Shown: positions 23,254-32,248 of the stretch, one piece after another
Layout: the number at the start of each line of letters is the position of its first letter
Numbering within the stretch: the stretch's first letter is position 1
NCBI RefSeq assembly: GCF_011603975.1
Contig: NZ_JAANNB010000013.1
Span: forward strand, 1 to 35,509
Length of the DNA: 35,509 nucleotides
Direction: 5' to 3'
Source: Cellulomonas sp. IC4_254
GTDB lineage: Bacteria; Actinomycetota; Actinomycetes; Actinomycetales; Cellulomonadaceae
Made by a program: the position numbers and the translations under genes
The notes under the pieces: generated by a model
Told to the model about the DNA's origin: nothing
Database searches by the model: none
Seen by the model: the letters and a program-made list of their open reading frames with translations, nothing else

Positions 23254-24813
23254 TCACCACTGGGAGCGCGCGTAGTCCTTGAGGAAGCAGCCGTACAGGT
23301 CCTCGCCCGCCTCGCCGCGGACGATCGGGTCGTACACCCGCGCGGCCCCGTCGACCAGGTCGAGCGGCGCGTGGAACCCCTCCTCGGCGAGCCGCACCTT
23401 CGTCGGGTGCGGCCGCTCGTCGGTGATCCAGCCGGTGTCGACGGCGGTCATGAGGATGCCGTCGGCGAACATCTCGCCCGCGCTCGTGCGGGTCAGCATG
23501 TTCAGCGCGGCCTTGCTCATGTTCGTGTGCGGGTGGCCGGGGCCCTTGTACCCGCGGGCGAACACGCCCTCCATCGCCGACACGTTCACGATGTACGTCC
23601 GGCGGGCGGGCGAGGCCGCCAGGGCGGACCGCAGCCGGCTGACCAGGATGAACGGCGCCGTCTGGTTGCAGAGCTGGACCTCGAGCAGCTCCATCGGGTC
23701 CACGCCGTCGACGGTCGCGACCCAGGAGTTCGTCTCCGCGACGTCCGGGATCAGGCCGCCGGCGTCGATCGACGTCCCCGCGACCAGCCGCGCCAGGCTC
23801 GCGGCCTCGGCGGTGAGCGACTGCGCGGTCAGCTCCTCCGCGGCGGCGCGTCCCGCCCGCTCGATCGCCAGCGCCGGGCTGCTCAGCTCGCTCACCGACC
23901 CGGCGAGCGCGCGCGGGTGCGCGTCGCTGGTGCGGCCGAAGGTGGTGATCATCTGCGCTGCGTCGGCGTCCAGCGGCGCGTCCTCGGCGTCGGCGATCCG
24001 CGCGTACGCGCCCGGCGACCGGCGCACGGTCTGCGCGGCGTTGTTGATGAGGATGTCCAGCGGCCCCTGGGCGGCGACGTGGTCCGCGAGCGAGACCACC
24101 TGCGCCGGGTCGCGGAGGTCGATCCCGACGACGTGCAGCCGATGCAGCCAGTCGGCGGAGTCGTCCATCGCGCTGAACCGGCGCACCGCGTCCTTGGGGA
24201 AACGGGTGGTGATCGTCAGGTCCGCGCCGTCGCGCAGCAGCCGCAGCGCGATGTACATGCCGATCTTGGCCCGGCCGCCGGTGAGCAGCGCGCGGCGGCC
24301 GGTCAGGTCGGTGCGGGCGTCCCGCTTGGCGTGGTGCAGCGCGGCGCAGTCCGGGCAGAGCTGGTGGTAGAACGCGTCGACCACCGTGTAGTCCTGCTTG
24401 CAGACGTAGCAGGCGCGCGGGCGCAGCAGCGTCCCCGCGATCGCGCCGGTCGCCGACGAGGTGATCTGGATGCCGGCGGTCTCGTCGTCGATGCGGCCCG
24501 GGCTGCCGGTCGCGGTCGCGGCGACCACCGCGGCGTCGGCCTCCGCGATGAGCCGGCGCTTCTCCCCGCGGCGGTGCTTCTTCGCGGCCTTGAACATCGC
24601 GGACGCGGCGCGCCGGGCGGCGGCGTGCTGCGGGTGCGTCTGCGGGAGCGCGGCGACCTGGTCGGCGACCCGCAGGAAGATGGCGAACTCGGCAGGGTCG
24701 ACGCCGGGCACGTCGGCTGCCGGGTCGAGGTCCGTGCCGGCCACGAGGTCGAGGTCCACGTCGTCGCCGGGCCCGTCCGGGTGCTGCGCGGGCGTGGTCG
24801 TCTGCGCGCTCAT
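23254..24813 (-). CDS. SDR-fold protein with N-terminal extension and zinc-ribbon cysteines
   Basis: This 519-residue protein is about twice the usual SDR length. Residues 1-130 are mostly helical and charged. Four cysteines (135, 138, 153, 156; CYVC and CPDC) form a likely zinc ribbon. The SDR domain follows: nucleotide-binding TGGRAKIG (178-185), NNAAQT (257-262), Asn383 and Ser412 in VNVSAMEG. At the usual YxxxK site the sequence is TNMSK, with Thr430 in place of Tyr and Lys434 retained; Tyr422 lies close by. The HPHTNMSKAALNM stretch resembles a little-studied SDR group that I recall from plants and fungi. An insertion of ~55 residues separates NNAAQT from the active site. The ATG start has AGGACGGACGG upstream. 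The substrate is unknown. Confidence 0.85.
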   Translation of the reverse strand: MSAQTTTPAQHPDGPGDDVDLDLVAGTDLDPAADVPGVDPAEFAIFLRVADQVAALPQTHPQHAAARRAASAMFKAAKKHRRGEKRRLIAEADAAVVAATATGSPGRIDDETAGIQITSSATGAIAGTLLRPRACYVCKQDYTVVDAFYHQLCPDCAALHHAKRDARTDLTGRRALLTGGRAKIGMYIALRLLRDGADLTITTRFPKDAVRRFSAMDDSADWLHRLHVVGIDLRDPAQVVSLADHVAAQGPLDILINNAAQTVRRSPGAYARIADAEDAPLDADAAQMITTFGRTSDAHPRALAGSVSELSSPALAIERAGRAAAEELTAQSLTAEAASLARLVAGTSIDAGGLIPDVAETNSWVATVDGVDPMELLEVQLCNQTAPFILVSRLRSALAASPARRTYIVNVSAMEGVFARGYKGPGHPHTNMSKAALNMLTRTSAGEMFADGILMTAVDTGWITDERPHPTKVRLAEEGFHAPLDLVDGAARVYDPIVRGEAGEDLYGCFLKDYARSQW

Positions 24814-24919
24814 GCGCCGTCCGTCCTGGGGTGGGGAGAGGGCGCCGCGGTCGCGCGGGGCCCGGAGGATCCTACGCGGCAGGCCCCCGCAAGCCCACGG
24901 TGGGTCTGGTCACACCGCG

Positions 24920-25306
24920 CTAGAGGGCGTCGGGCTCGGCGGGCCGGAGCGTGCGCAGGATCGTCGCGTGCCGGACCAGGAACGCCCGCTCGTCCAGCCG
25001 CTTGCGCCGGAGCCACCCGGTGACCTCGTCGTTGTGCTTGCTCGCGTTGCACGACGCGCACGCCGGCACCACGTTCTGCAGCGTGTACCGGCCGCCGCGC
25101 GAGATCGCCAGGACGCAGTCCCGCTGCAGCGCGGGGGTCGCCGTCCCGCAGTACGCGCACGCGCCGCCCCACGCGGCGACGAGGTCGGCCCACTCCGCCG
25201 CGGTCAGGTCGTTGTCGGCGAGGGCGACGCGCCGCGCCCGCCGCTTCGCGTACCGCGCGCGGGTCGACGGGGAGGCCCCGGAGGAGACCTTGCGACGGCG
25301 GACCAC
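24920..25306 (-). CDS. HNH endonuclease-like protein with an atypical active site
   Basis: The 128-residue protein has a basic N-terminus and an HNH-type zinc-finger region: Cys50/Cys53 (CAYC), [19 protein letters not shown] and [11 protein letters not shown]. Spacing fits HNH_5-like proteins, in which the second Cys pair completes the zinc site. The residue expected to be the catalytic His (DHV..S.GG) is Cys64 here, read from a clear TGC codon; Asn78 and His91 remain. Nuclease activity is therefore uncertain. The GTG at 25306 stands 6 bases after a TAGCGT hexamer, so the transcript may be leaderless. It is a solitary gene, divergent from the cold-shock gene, with no methylase or integrase nearby. 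Confidence 0.8.
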   Translation of the reverse strand: MVRRRKVSSGASPSTRARYAKRRARRVALADNDLTAAEWADLVAAWGGACAYCGTATPALQRDCVLAISRGGRYTLQNVVPACASCNASKHNDEVTGWLRRKRLDERAFLVRHATILRTLRPAEPDAL

Positions 25307-25406
25307 GCGGCGACGCTACCGCCCGCCGCCCGGGGGCGGTTCGTCCCGCGCCGCCGACCGGTGGACACTGGAGGCAGCAACCGCCATCACCACGAGGAGT
25401 ACCACC
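25307..25406. promoter_or_regulatory. Divergent promoter region of the HNH and cold-shock genes
   Basis: On the minus strand TAGCGT (complement of 25313-25318) lies 6 bases from the HNH GTG. On the plus strand TTCGTC (25340-25345) and GACACT (25364-25369) are 18 bases apart and may drive the cold-shock gene, leaving a leader of about 31 bases. The second pair is a weak match. Confidence 0.4.
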
Positions 25407-26366
25407 GTGCCGCAGGGAACCGTCCGCTGGTTCGACACCGAGCGAGGGTTCGGGTTCATCGCGCTCGGCGACGACGCCGAGGACCTGTTCGTCCACGCGT
25501 CCGAGATCGTCGGCCAGGACGGCTCGACGTCGCTCCGCCAGGGCCAGTCCGTCGAGTTCGAGGTGGGCGAGAGCGACCGCGGCCCCCAGGCGCGCCAGGT
25601 CCGCGTCACCGGTGACGTCGCCCCGGACGCCGCGCTCGGCGTGCTGGGCACGGTCAACTGGTACGAGCCGGCCAAGGGCTACGGCTTCGTCACCCCCGAC
25701 AGCGGCGACGGCGAGATCTTCGTGCACAGCTCCGCGATCGTCGGCGGGGGCGTGATCGTCGACGGTCAGCGCGTCGCGTTCCTCGTCGTCGAGGGCGAGA
25801 AGGGGCCGCAGGCCGACCACCTGCTGCCGCTCGGCGCCGACGCGGCCGCGGGCCCGAGCCGCGCCGCCACCAAGGACGACGGCGCCGACGGCACCGTGAC
25901 CTGGTACGACGCGGGCAAGGGCTTCGGCTTCATCACCCCCGACTCCGGGGAGCAGGACGTGTTCGTGCACGCGCGGTCGCTGTCCGGCGACCTGGCCGAG
26001 CTCGTCGAGGGCGACCGGGTGAGCTACCGGGCCTCGGAGGGCGAGAAGGGCCTGCAGGCCCAGGGCGTCCGGCTGGTCGGCGGCCCGTCCCGCGGCGGCC
26101 ACGGGGGCCGCGGCGGCGCGGACCGGCGGGACTCCGGCCGCGGCCCGGCGCCGCGCTCGTCCGCGCGCGGTGGCCAGGGCGTCGTGGCGCGCTACGACGC
26201 GGAGCGCGGCTTCGGCTTCATCACGCCGGACGACGGCGGGCCGGACCTGTTCGTGCACGTGTCGGTCCTGCAGCGCGAGGAGGCGCTCTACGAGGGCGAC
26301 CGCGTCCGGTACCAGGTGCGGCAGAGCGACCGCGGCCCGCAGGCCGACCGGGTCGAGCTGATCTGA
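25407..26366 (+). CDS. Protein of four tandem cold-shock domains
   Basis: This 319-residue protein consists of four cold-shock domains (CSDs): residues 1-68, 80-143, 162-225 and 256-319. Each has RNP1 (RGFGFI 13-18, KGYGFV 90-95, KGFGFI 171-176, RGFGFI 267-272) and RNP2 (LFVH 27-30, IFVH 104-107, VFVH 185-188, LFVH 281-284), so all four should bind single-stranded RNA or DNA. A Gly/Arg-rich linker (226-255, with RGG and SRGG) joins CSD3 and CSD4 and could add RNA contact. Bacterial Csp proteins usually have one CSD of ~67 residues. The GTG start is fixed by CSD1 and by the GAGGAG site upstream; the open frame before it is non-coding. Function as an RNA chaperone is inferred. Confidence 0.93.
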   Translation: MPQGTVRWFDTERGFGFIALGDDAEDLFVHASEIVGQDGSTSLRQGQSVEFEVGESDRGPQARQVRVTGDVAPDAALGVLGTVNWYEPAKGYGFVTPDSGDGEIFVHSSAIVGGGVIVDGQRVAFLVVEGEKGPQADHLLPLGADAAAGPSRAATKDDGADGTVTWYDAGKGFGFITPDSGEQDVFVHARSLSGDLAELVEGDRVSYRASEGEKGLQAQGVRLVGGPSRGGHGGRGGADRRDSGRGPAPRSSARGGQGVVARYDAERGFGFITPDDGGPDLFVHVSVLQREEALYEGDRVRYQVRQSDRGPQADRVELI

Positions 26367-26372
26367 CCCGCG

Positions 26373-26409
26373 ACGGCCGGCCCGGGGCACCGCCGCCCCG
26401 GCCGGCCGT
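26373..26409 (+). terminator. Strong hairpin terminator of the four-CSD gene
   Basis: ACGGCCGGCC(C)GGGGC (26373-26388) pairs with GCCCCGGCCGGCCGT (26395-26409): 15 base pairs with one bulged C and a 6-base loop, beginning 7 bp after the stop codon. Only TT follows, so the T-tract is minimal. Confidence 0.7.
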
Positions 26410-26427
26410 TCCGGCATGCTGGCGGCC

Positions 26428-26958
26428 GTGGACACGTACCTGCGCACCGAGCGCGTGACGCTCCGGCCGTTCGGCCCGGACGACGCCGACCTGCTCGTCG
26501 AGCTCGACAGCGACCCCGCGGTGATGCGGTACCTGTCCGGCGGCGAGCCGACCCCGCCGGAGCTGGTCCGCGAGCGCGGGCTGTTCGCCGCGTACGAGAC
26601 GGCCGGCCGGGCGTTCCTCGGGTGGTTCTGCCTGCGCCCCGAGCGGGACGGCCCGCTGGACGAGGTCGAGCTCGGCTACCGGCTGCGCCGCGCCGCCTGG
26701 GGACACGGCTACGCGACGGAGGTGTCGTCGGCCCTCGTCGCCACGGCGTTCACCGACATGGACGTCCGCGTCGTCTGGGGCGCGACGATGGCGCTGAACC
26801 ACGCGTCCCAGCGCGTGATGGAGAAGGTCGGGATGACGGTGACGGAGCCGCTGCCGACCCCCGAGGACATGCTCGCCGTCGAGGGTGCCGAGCTCGGCGG
26901 GTACCGGTACGCGATCACCCGGGAGCAGTGGGAGCGGCGCCGGGCCGCCCGCGGCTGA
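26428..26958 (+). CDS. RimJ/RimL-like GNAT N-acetyltransferase
   Basis: The 176-residue protein shows the RimJ/RimL-type GNAT layout: LRTERVTLRPFGPDDADLL at the start, VELGYRLRRAAWGHGYATEV with the acetyl-CoA loop (RRAAWGHGYA), and ALNHASQRVMEKVGM near the end. Such enzymes acetylate protein N-termini or small amines; the substrate is unknown here. I place the start at the GTG at 26428, 7 bases after CATGCT, a possible leaderless -10; an ATG at 26416 in the same frame would add four residues. It is followed by the dnaK promoter region and is not part of that operon. Confidence 0.85.
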   Translation: MDTYLRTERVTLRPFGPDDADLLVELDSDPAVMRYLSGGEPTPPELVRERGLFAAYETAGRAFLGWFCLRPERDGPLDEVELGYRLRRAAWGHGYATEVSSALVATAFTDMDVRVVWGATMALNHASQRVMEKVGMTVTEPLPTPEDMLAVEGAELGGYRYAITREQWERRRAARG

Positions 26959-26986
26959 CGCCGGGAACATCCGGCGCTCCTCGCGA

Positions 26987-27007
26987 GTTGAGTGGGACAG
27001 ACTCAAG
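26987..27007. promoter_or_regulatory. HAIR element 1 (HspR binding site)
   Basis: GTTGAGT-N7-ACTCAAG matches the known HspR-associated inverted repeat CTTGAGT-N7-ACTCAAG at 13 of 14 fixed positions. It lies about 130 bp upstream of dnaK. With the hspR gene in the same operon, this shows classical negative feedback: DnaK aids HspR binding until misfolded proteins draw DnaK away. Confidence 0.93.
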
Positions 27008-27022
27008 TTCGCAGCCGCGGAG

Positions 27023-27051
27023 TTGCACCGCGACCGACCGCGACGCAGACT
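27023..27051 (+). promoter_or_regulatory. dnaK operon promoter
   Basis: TTGCAC (27023-27028) and CAGACT (27046-27051) are 17 bases apart, a standard vegetative promoter spacing. The -10 overlaps the left arm of HAIR element 2, so HspR bound there would prevent RNA polymerase from binding. Confidence 0.6.
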
Positions 27052-27070
27052 TGAGCGCAGCAGGCTCAAG
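27050..27070. promoter_or_regulatory. HAIR element 2 (HspR binding site)
   Basis: CTTGAGC-N7-GCTCAAG is a perfect 7-bp inverted repeat with the HAIR spacing, differing from the consensus only by a symmetric pair of changes. Its centre is 63 bp from that of HAIR 1, close to six helical turns, so both would lie on the same face of DNA. Confidence 0.92.
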
Positions 27071-27135
27071 GCGCCTCCGTCCCGCCCCGGGGCGGCCGAG
27101 CGCCGGACCACGCAGCACGACGAAGGAGCACAGAC

Positions 27136-29000
<1,865 letters not shown>

Positions 29001-29004
<4 letters not shown>

Positions 29005-29630
29005 CCGACCAGCCGAACCCGCAGGGGCGTGATCCCGAGGAGGAGGCCCCGCGCGTGACCGACAAGCGGCGCATCGACCCGGAGACGGGGAAGCTGCGCG
29101 AGCCGACCGCGGAGGAGCAGGTCCTGGCCGAGGCCGAGCAGGCGGCGACCGCCGCCGAGGAGGCCGTGATGCTGGAGGGCCTGGTCGAGGCGCAGAAGCT
29201 CGCCGCCGAGCGGCTCGACGAGCTGCAGCGGCGGAACGCCGACTACTTCAACCTGGAGCAGCAGTACTCCGCGTACGTGAAGCGGTCCAAGGCCGAGGCG
29301 GTCACCGCCCGGGACCAGGGCGTCGCGTCCGTCGCCGAGGCGCTCATCAGCGTCCTCGACGACATCGAGCTGGCCCGCCAGCACGGCGACCTGGTCGGCC
29401 CGTTCGCGTCGATCGCGGAGAAGCTCGAGGGCACCCTGGGGCGGTTCGGCATCGAGCGCTTCGGCGCCGCCGGCGAGCCGTTCGACCCGACGGTGCACGA
29501 GGCGCTCATGCACGGGCACTCGGCCGACGTCACGGAGCCGACGGTGCAGCAGGTGCTGCAGCCCGGCTATCGGATGGGCGAGCGCGTGGTCCGCGCCGCC
29601 CGGGTGGCGGTCGTCGACCCGGAGGCGTGA
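29001..29630 (+). CDS. grpE: Nucleotide exchange factor GrpE
   Basis: This 209-residue protein releases ADP from DnaK. It shows a charged N-terminal region (~45 residues), a long helix suited to dimeric coiled-coil formation ([25 protein letters not shown] and on), and the C-terminal beta domain with [21 protein letters not shown] and [20 protein letters not shown], the GrpE signature. The GTG start overlaps the dnaK stop in GTGA. A 127-bp GC-rich gap with hairpins separates it from dnaJ. Confidence 0.96.
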
Positions 29631-29655
29631 CGGGCATCATCAGGACCCACCGGCG

Positions 29656-29682
29656 GGGGCCGTGTCGTCACGGCGCGGCCCC
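29656..29682 (+). other. Alternative hairpins between grpE and dnaJ
   Basis: GGGGCCG (29656-29662) can pair with CGGCCCC (29676-29682). Alternatively GCCGTG-TCGT-CACGGC forms a 6-bp stem with a tetraloop (29659-29674). These exclude each other in part. They could be a partial terminator or processing site that sets dnaJ below dnaK-grpE; base pairing by chance is easy at this GC content. Confidence 0.35.
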
Positions 29683-29757
29683 GGCCGGCGGGTCGACCCC
29701 GGTCCGGGGCCGGACGCAGGCCCCGGGGGACCGGACGAGAGAGCGGAAGGAGGCGTC

Positions 29758-30768
29758 GTGAGCGGTCAGGACTGGCTGGAGAAGGACTTCTACGCCGTGC
29801 TCGGCGTCGCCAAGGACGCGGACGCGGCCACGATCAAGAAGGCGTACCGCAAGCTCGCCCGCACGATGCACCCCGACCACAACCCGGGGGACGCCGCGGC
29901 GGAGGCGAAGTTCAAGGAGGTCGGCGAGGCCTACGCGGTGCTCTCGGACCCCGAGCAGCGCCAGCAGTACGACCAGCTCCGGGCGATGGCCGGCGGCGCG
30001 CGGTTCCGCGCGGGCGCGGGCGGCCCCGGTGGCGCCGGCGGAGCCAACGGCGGGTTCGAGGACCTGTTCGGCGGGGTGTTCGGCGGCGGCGCCGGCGGCA
30101 CCCGCGTGCGGTTCCCGCAGGGCGCGGGCGGCAGCACCGCCGGCGGCAACGGCGGGTTCGAGGACCTGCTGGGCGGCCTGTTCGGCGGGGGCGGCGGCTT
30201 CGGCCAGGGCCGCACCGCACGCCGTGGCGCCGACCTCGCGGCCGTGACCACGCTGCCGTTCCGGCAGGCGGTCGAGGGGTCGACCGTGGCGCTCGGCGTC
30301 GAGGGGCGGACCGTCAAGGCCCGCATCCCCGCCGGCGTGCGGGACGGCCAGAAGATCCGGCTGCGCGGCAAGGGCCGGCCCGGCGAGAACGGCGCACCCG
30401 CGGGTGACCTCGAGGTCACCGTGCGCGTGACGCCGCACCCGGTGTTCGCGCTGGACGGGAACAACCTGCGGGTGACCCTGCCGGTCGCCTTCGACGAGGC
30501 CGCGCTGGGCGCCGAGGTGCCCGTGCCGACCCTCGACGGCGGGCAGGTGCGCCTGAAGATCCCGGCGGGCACGCCGTCGGGCCGGACGCTGCGGGTCAAG
30601 GGCCGTGGCGTCACCACGGCGAGCGGCACCGGCGACCTGCTGGTCACGGTGCAGGTCGTCGTGCCGCAGCGGCTCAGCTCCGCCGCGAAGGAGGCCGTGC
30701 AGGCGTTCGGGATCGCGACGTCCGGCGAGGACCCGCGGGCCGACCTGCTCGCGCGCGCCAAGGACTGA
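29758..30768 (+). CDS. dnaJ: DnaJ-type co-chaperone without zinc finger
   Basis: The 336-residue protein has a J-domain at residues ~9-74 with the HPD motif at 38-40 (MHPDHNPGD), needed to stimulate DnaK ATPase. A Gly/Phe-rich region (about 80-155) contains a repeated NGGFEDL(F/L)GG unit. The C-terminal peptide-binding domains follow directly ([31 protein letters not shown] [39 protein letters not shown]). The four CxxCxGxG zinc motifs are absent, so this is a class B (CbpA-like) J-protein, unlike the zinc-finger DnaJ1 of the mycobacterial and Streptomyces dnaK operons. The GTG start has GGAAGGAGG upstream; the frame continues back to 29662 but without a ribosome-binding site. Confidence 0.92.
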   Translation: MSGQDWLEKDFYAVLGVAKDADAATIKKAYRKLARTMHPDHNPGDAAAEAKFKEVGEAYAVLSDPEQRQQYDQLRAMAGGARFRAGAGGPGGAGGANGGFEDLFGGVFGGGAGGTRVRFPQGAGGSTAGGNGGFEDLLGGLFGGGGGFGQGRTARRGADLAAVTTLPFRQAVEGSTVALGVEGRTVKARIPAGVRDGQKIRLRGKGRPGENGAPAGDLEVTVRVTPHPVFALDGNNLRVTLPVAFDEAALGAEVPVPTLDGGQVRLKIPAGTPSGRTLRVKGRGVTTASGTGDLLVTVQVVVPQRLSSAAKEAVQAFGIATSGEDPRADLLARAKD

Positions 30769-30774
30769 CCCGGC

Positions 30775-30818
30775 GGCCGGCGCGTCCCGGGGCACGTTCC
30801 CCGCCGGACGCGCCGGCC
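30775..30818 (+). terminator. Large hairpin between dnaJ and hspR
   Basis: GGCCGGCGCGTCC (30775-30787) pairs perfectly with GGACGCGCCGGCC (30806-30818); within it CGGGG (30788-30792) pairs with CCCCG (30799-30803) leaving a 6-base loop and a 2-base bulge. It starts 6 bp after the dnaJ stop and lacks a T-tract. It may be an attenuating terminator that lowers hspR relative to dnaK. Confidence 0.6.
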
Positions 30819-30846
30819 CACGACGGACATCGAGGAGGTGGCGAGG

Positions 30847-31296
30847 ATGGTCTCGGAGGACGCGCAGGTCTACGTGATCTCGGTCGCCGCCGAGCTCGCG
30901 GGCATGCACCCGCAGACCCTGCGGCAGTACGACCGGCTCGGGCTGGTGCAGCCCGGCCGCACCCGCGGCCGCGGCCGCCGGTACTCGCTGCGCGACATCG
31001 CGACGCTGCGCGAGGTGCAGCGGCTCTCCCAGGAGGAGGGCGTCAACCTCGCCGGCATCAAGCGGATCCTCGAGCTGGAGTCCGAGGTCGAGCGGCTGAC
31101 CCGCCAGGTGGAGTACCTGCGGGCGTTCGCCGAGCCCGGGCGGCGCGTGTTCACCGCGCACCCGTCCGGCGACGTCGTCGCGATGGGCCGCGGCCAGCGC
31201 CGTCGCGGGACGCCGGACGGCGCGGCACCCGCCGAGGACCCGCGGGCCGTGGGCGCCCGCGGGGCGATCGTGCTCTGGCGGCCGGGTGCGCGCTGA
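30847..31296 (+). CDS. hspR: Heat-shock repressor HspR (MerR family)
   Basis: The 149-residue protein has a MerR-type winged helix (YVISVAAELAGMHPQTLRQYDRLGLVQPGRTRGRGRRYS pieces across residues 8-47), the RGRGRRYS wing that marks HspR, and a dimerising helix LELESEVERLTRQVEYLRAF (about 77-96), then a disordered Gly/Arg/Ala tail. It represses the operon by binding the HAIR elements with DnaK as co-repressor. The ATG at 30847 has GGAGG 8 bases upstream; a GTG at 30838 overlaps that site and is unlikely. Its end overlaps the beta-lactamase start by 11 bp in another frame. Confidence 0.95.
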   Translation: MVSEDAQVYVISVAAELAGMHPQTLRQYDRLGLVQPGRTRGRGRRYSLRDIATLREVQRLSQEEGVNLAGIKRILELESEVERLTRQVEYLRAFAEPGRRVFTAHPSGDVVAMGRGQRRRGTPDGAAPAEDPRAVGARGAIVLWRPGAR

Positions 31297-32248
31297 GCGC
31301 CGGGTGGCGGCCGGGCTGGTCGCGCTCGCGCTGACGGCCGTGCTCGGGGCGTGCTCGCCGGGGACGCCCGGCGGGCCGGACATGCAGGCGACCGTGCTGC
31401 CCGCGCCGTCGCCGACCCCGAGCACCGCCGCGCCCGCGCCGGCCGACCGCACCGCCGCCGTCGAGGTTGGGCTCGCGGCGCTGGAGGAGTCCACCGGCCG
31501 CCGCGTCGGCGTCTACGCCCGCGACACCGGGTCCGGGGACACCGTGGCGTACCGGGCCGACGAGCGGTTCGGCTACGCGTCCACGCTCAAGGCGCTCGCG
31601 GCCGGCGAGGTGCTGGCGGGGCAGCCGGCGTCGGTGCTGGACCAGCCGCTGACCGTGCTGCCCGAGGACGTCGCGGACGTGGGCCACGCCCCGGTCACCG
31701 CCGGCGCGGCGGGCACGGACCTGACCATCGGCGCGCTGGGCGCGGCCGCGGTCACGGACAGCGACAACGGGGCGCTCAACGTGCTGCTCCGGCACCTGGG
31801 CGGGCCGGCCGCGCTGCAGGCGGCGCTCGCGGCCCGCGGCGACACCACGACCCTGGTCGACGCCGACGAGCCGGGGCTGAACGAGTTCACGCCGGGCGAC
31901 CCCGCTCGGACGTCGACGCCCCGCGCCCTGGCCGAGGGGCTCGCGACGTACGTGCTCGGCGACGCCCTCGACCCCGGGGTGCGCGCGGCCTACGTCGGCT
32001 GGCTCACCGCGAGCACGACGGGCCTCGACGCCATCCGCGCGGGCACGCCCGAGGGCTGGACGGTGGGCGACAAGACCGGCACCGCCGGCCGGTACGGCTC
32101 GCGCAACGACCTCGCGGTCGTCTGGCCCCCGGGGCGCGAGCCGATCGTGCTGGCGGTCCTGACCGACCACCCGGACGAGGCCGCGGAGCCGGACGACGCG
32201 GTGCTGGCCGCGGCGGCGCGGGTCGTGCTGGCCGCCTACTCGGGCTGA
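31286..32248 (+). CDS. Class A beta-lactamase-like lipoprotein
   Basis: The 320-residue product has an Arg-rich N-region, a hydrophobic core and the lipobox LGAC (Cys23), then a Pro/Ser/Thr/Ala linker to residue ~55, so it is an exported, membrane-anchored enzyme. All class A serine beta-lactamase motifs are in place: STLK with Ser99/Lys102, SDN (159-161), ExxLN with Glu195 and Asn199 in EPGLNEFTPGD, and KTG (263-265). The family hydrolyses penicillins or cephalosporins; the spectrum cannot be read from sequence. The GTG start overlaps hspR by 11 bp, so translation may be coupled. The 3' end overlaps the convergent AAA gene by 13 bp. Base use matches its neighbours, with no sign of recent transfer. 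Confidence 0.9.
   Translation: MRAERRVAAGLVALALTAVLGACSPGTPGGPDMQATVLPAPSPTPSTAAPAPADRTAAVEVGLAALEESTGRRVGVYARDTGSGDTVAYRADERFGYASTLKALAAGEVLAGQPASVLDQPLTVLPEDVADVGHAPVTAGAAGTDLTIGALGAAAVTDSDNGALNVLLRHLGGPAALQAALAARGDTTTLVDADEPGLNEFTPGDPARTSTPRALAEGLATYVLGDALDPGVRAAYVGWLTASTTGLDAIRAGTPEGWTVGDKTGTAGRYGSRNDLAVVWPPGREPIVLAVLTDHPDEAAEPDDAVLAAAARVVLAAYSG

Noticed and set aside
24951-25406. Extended N-terminal region for the four-CSD gene
   Set aside because: The frame is open back to 24951 only because it is opposite the HNH gene. The ribosome-binding site and the exact CSD start at 25407 show the true beginning.
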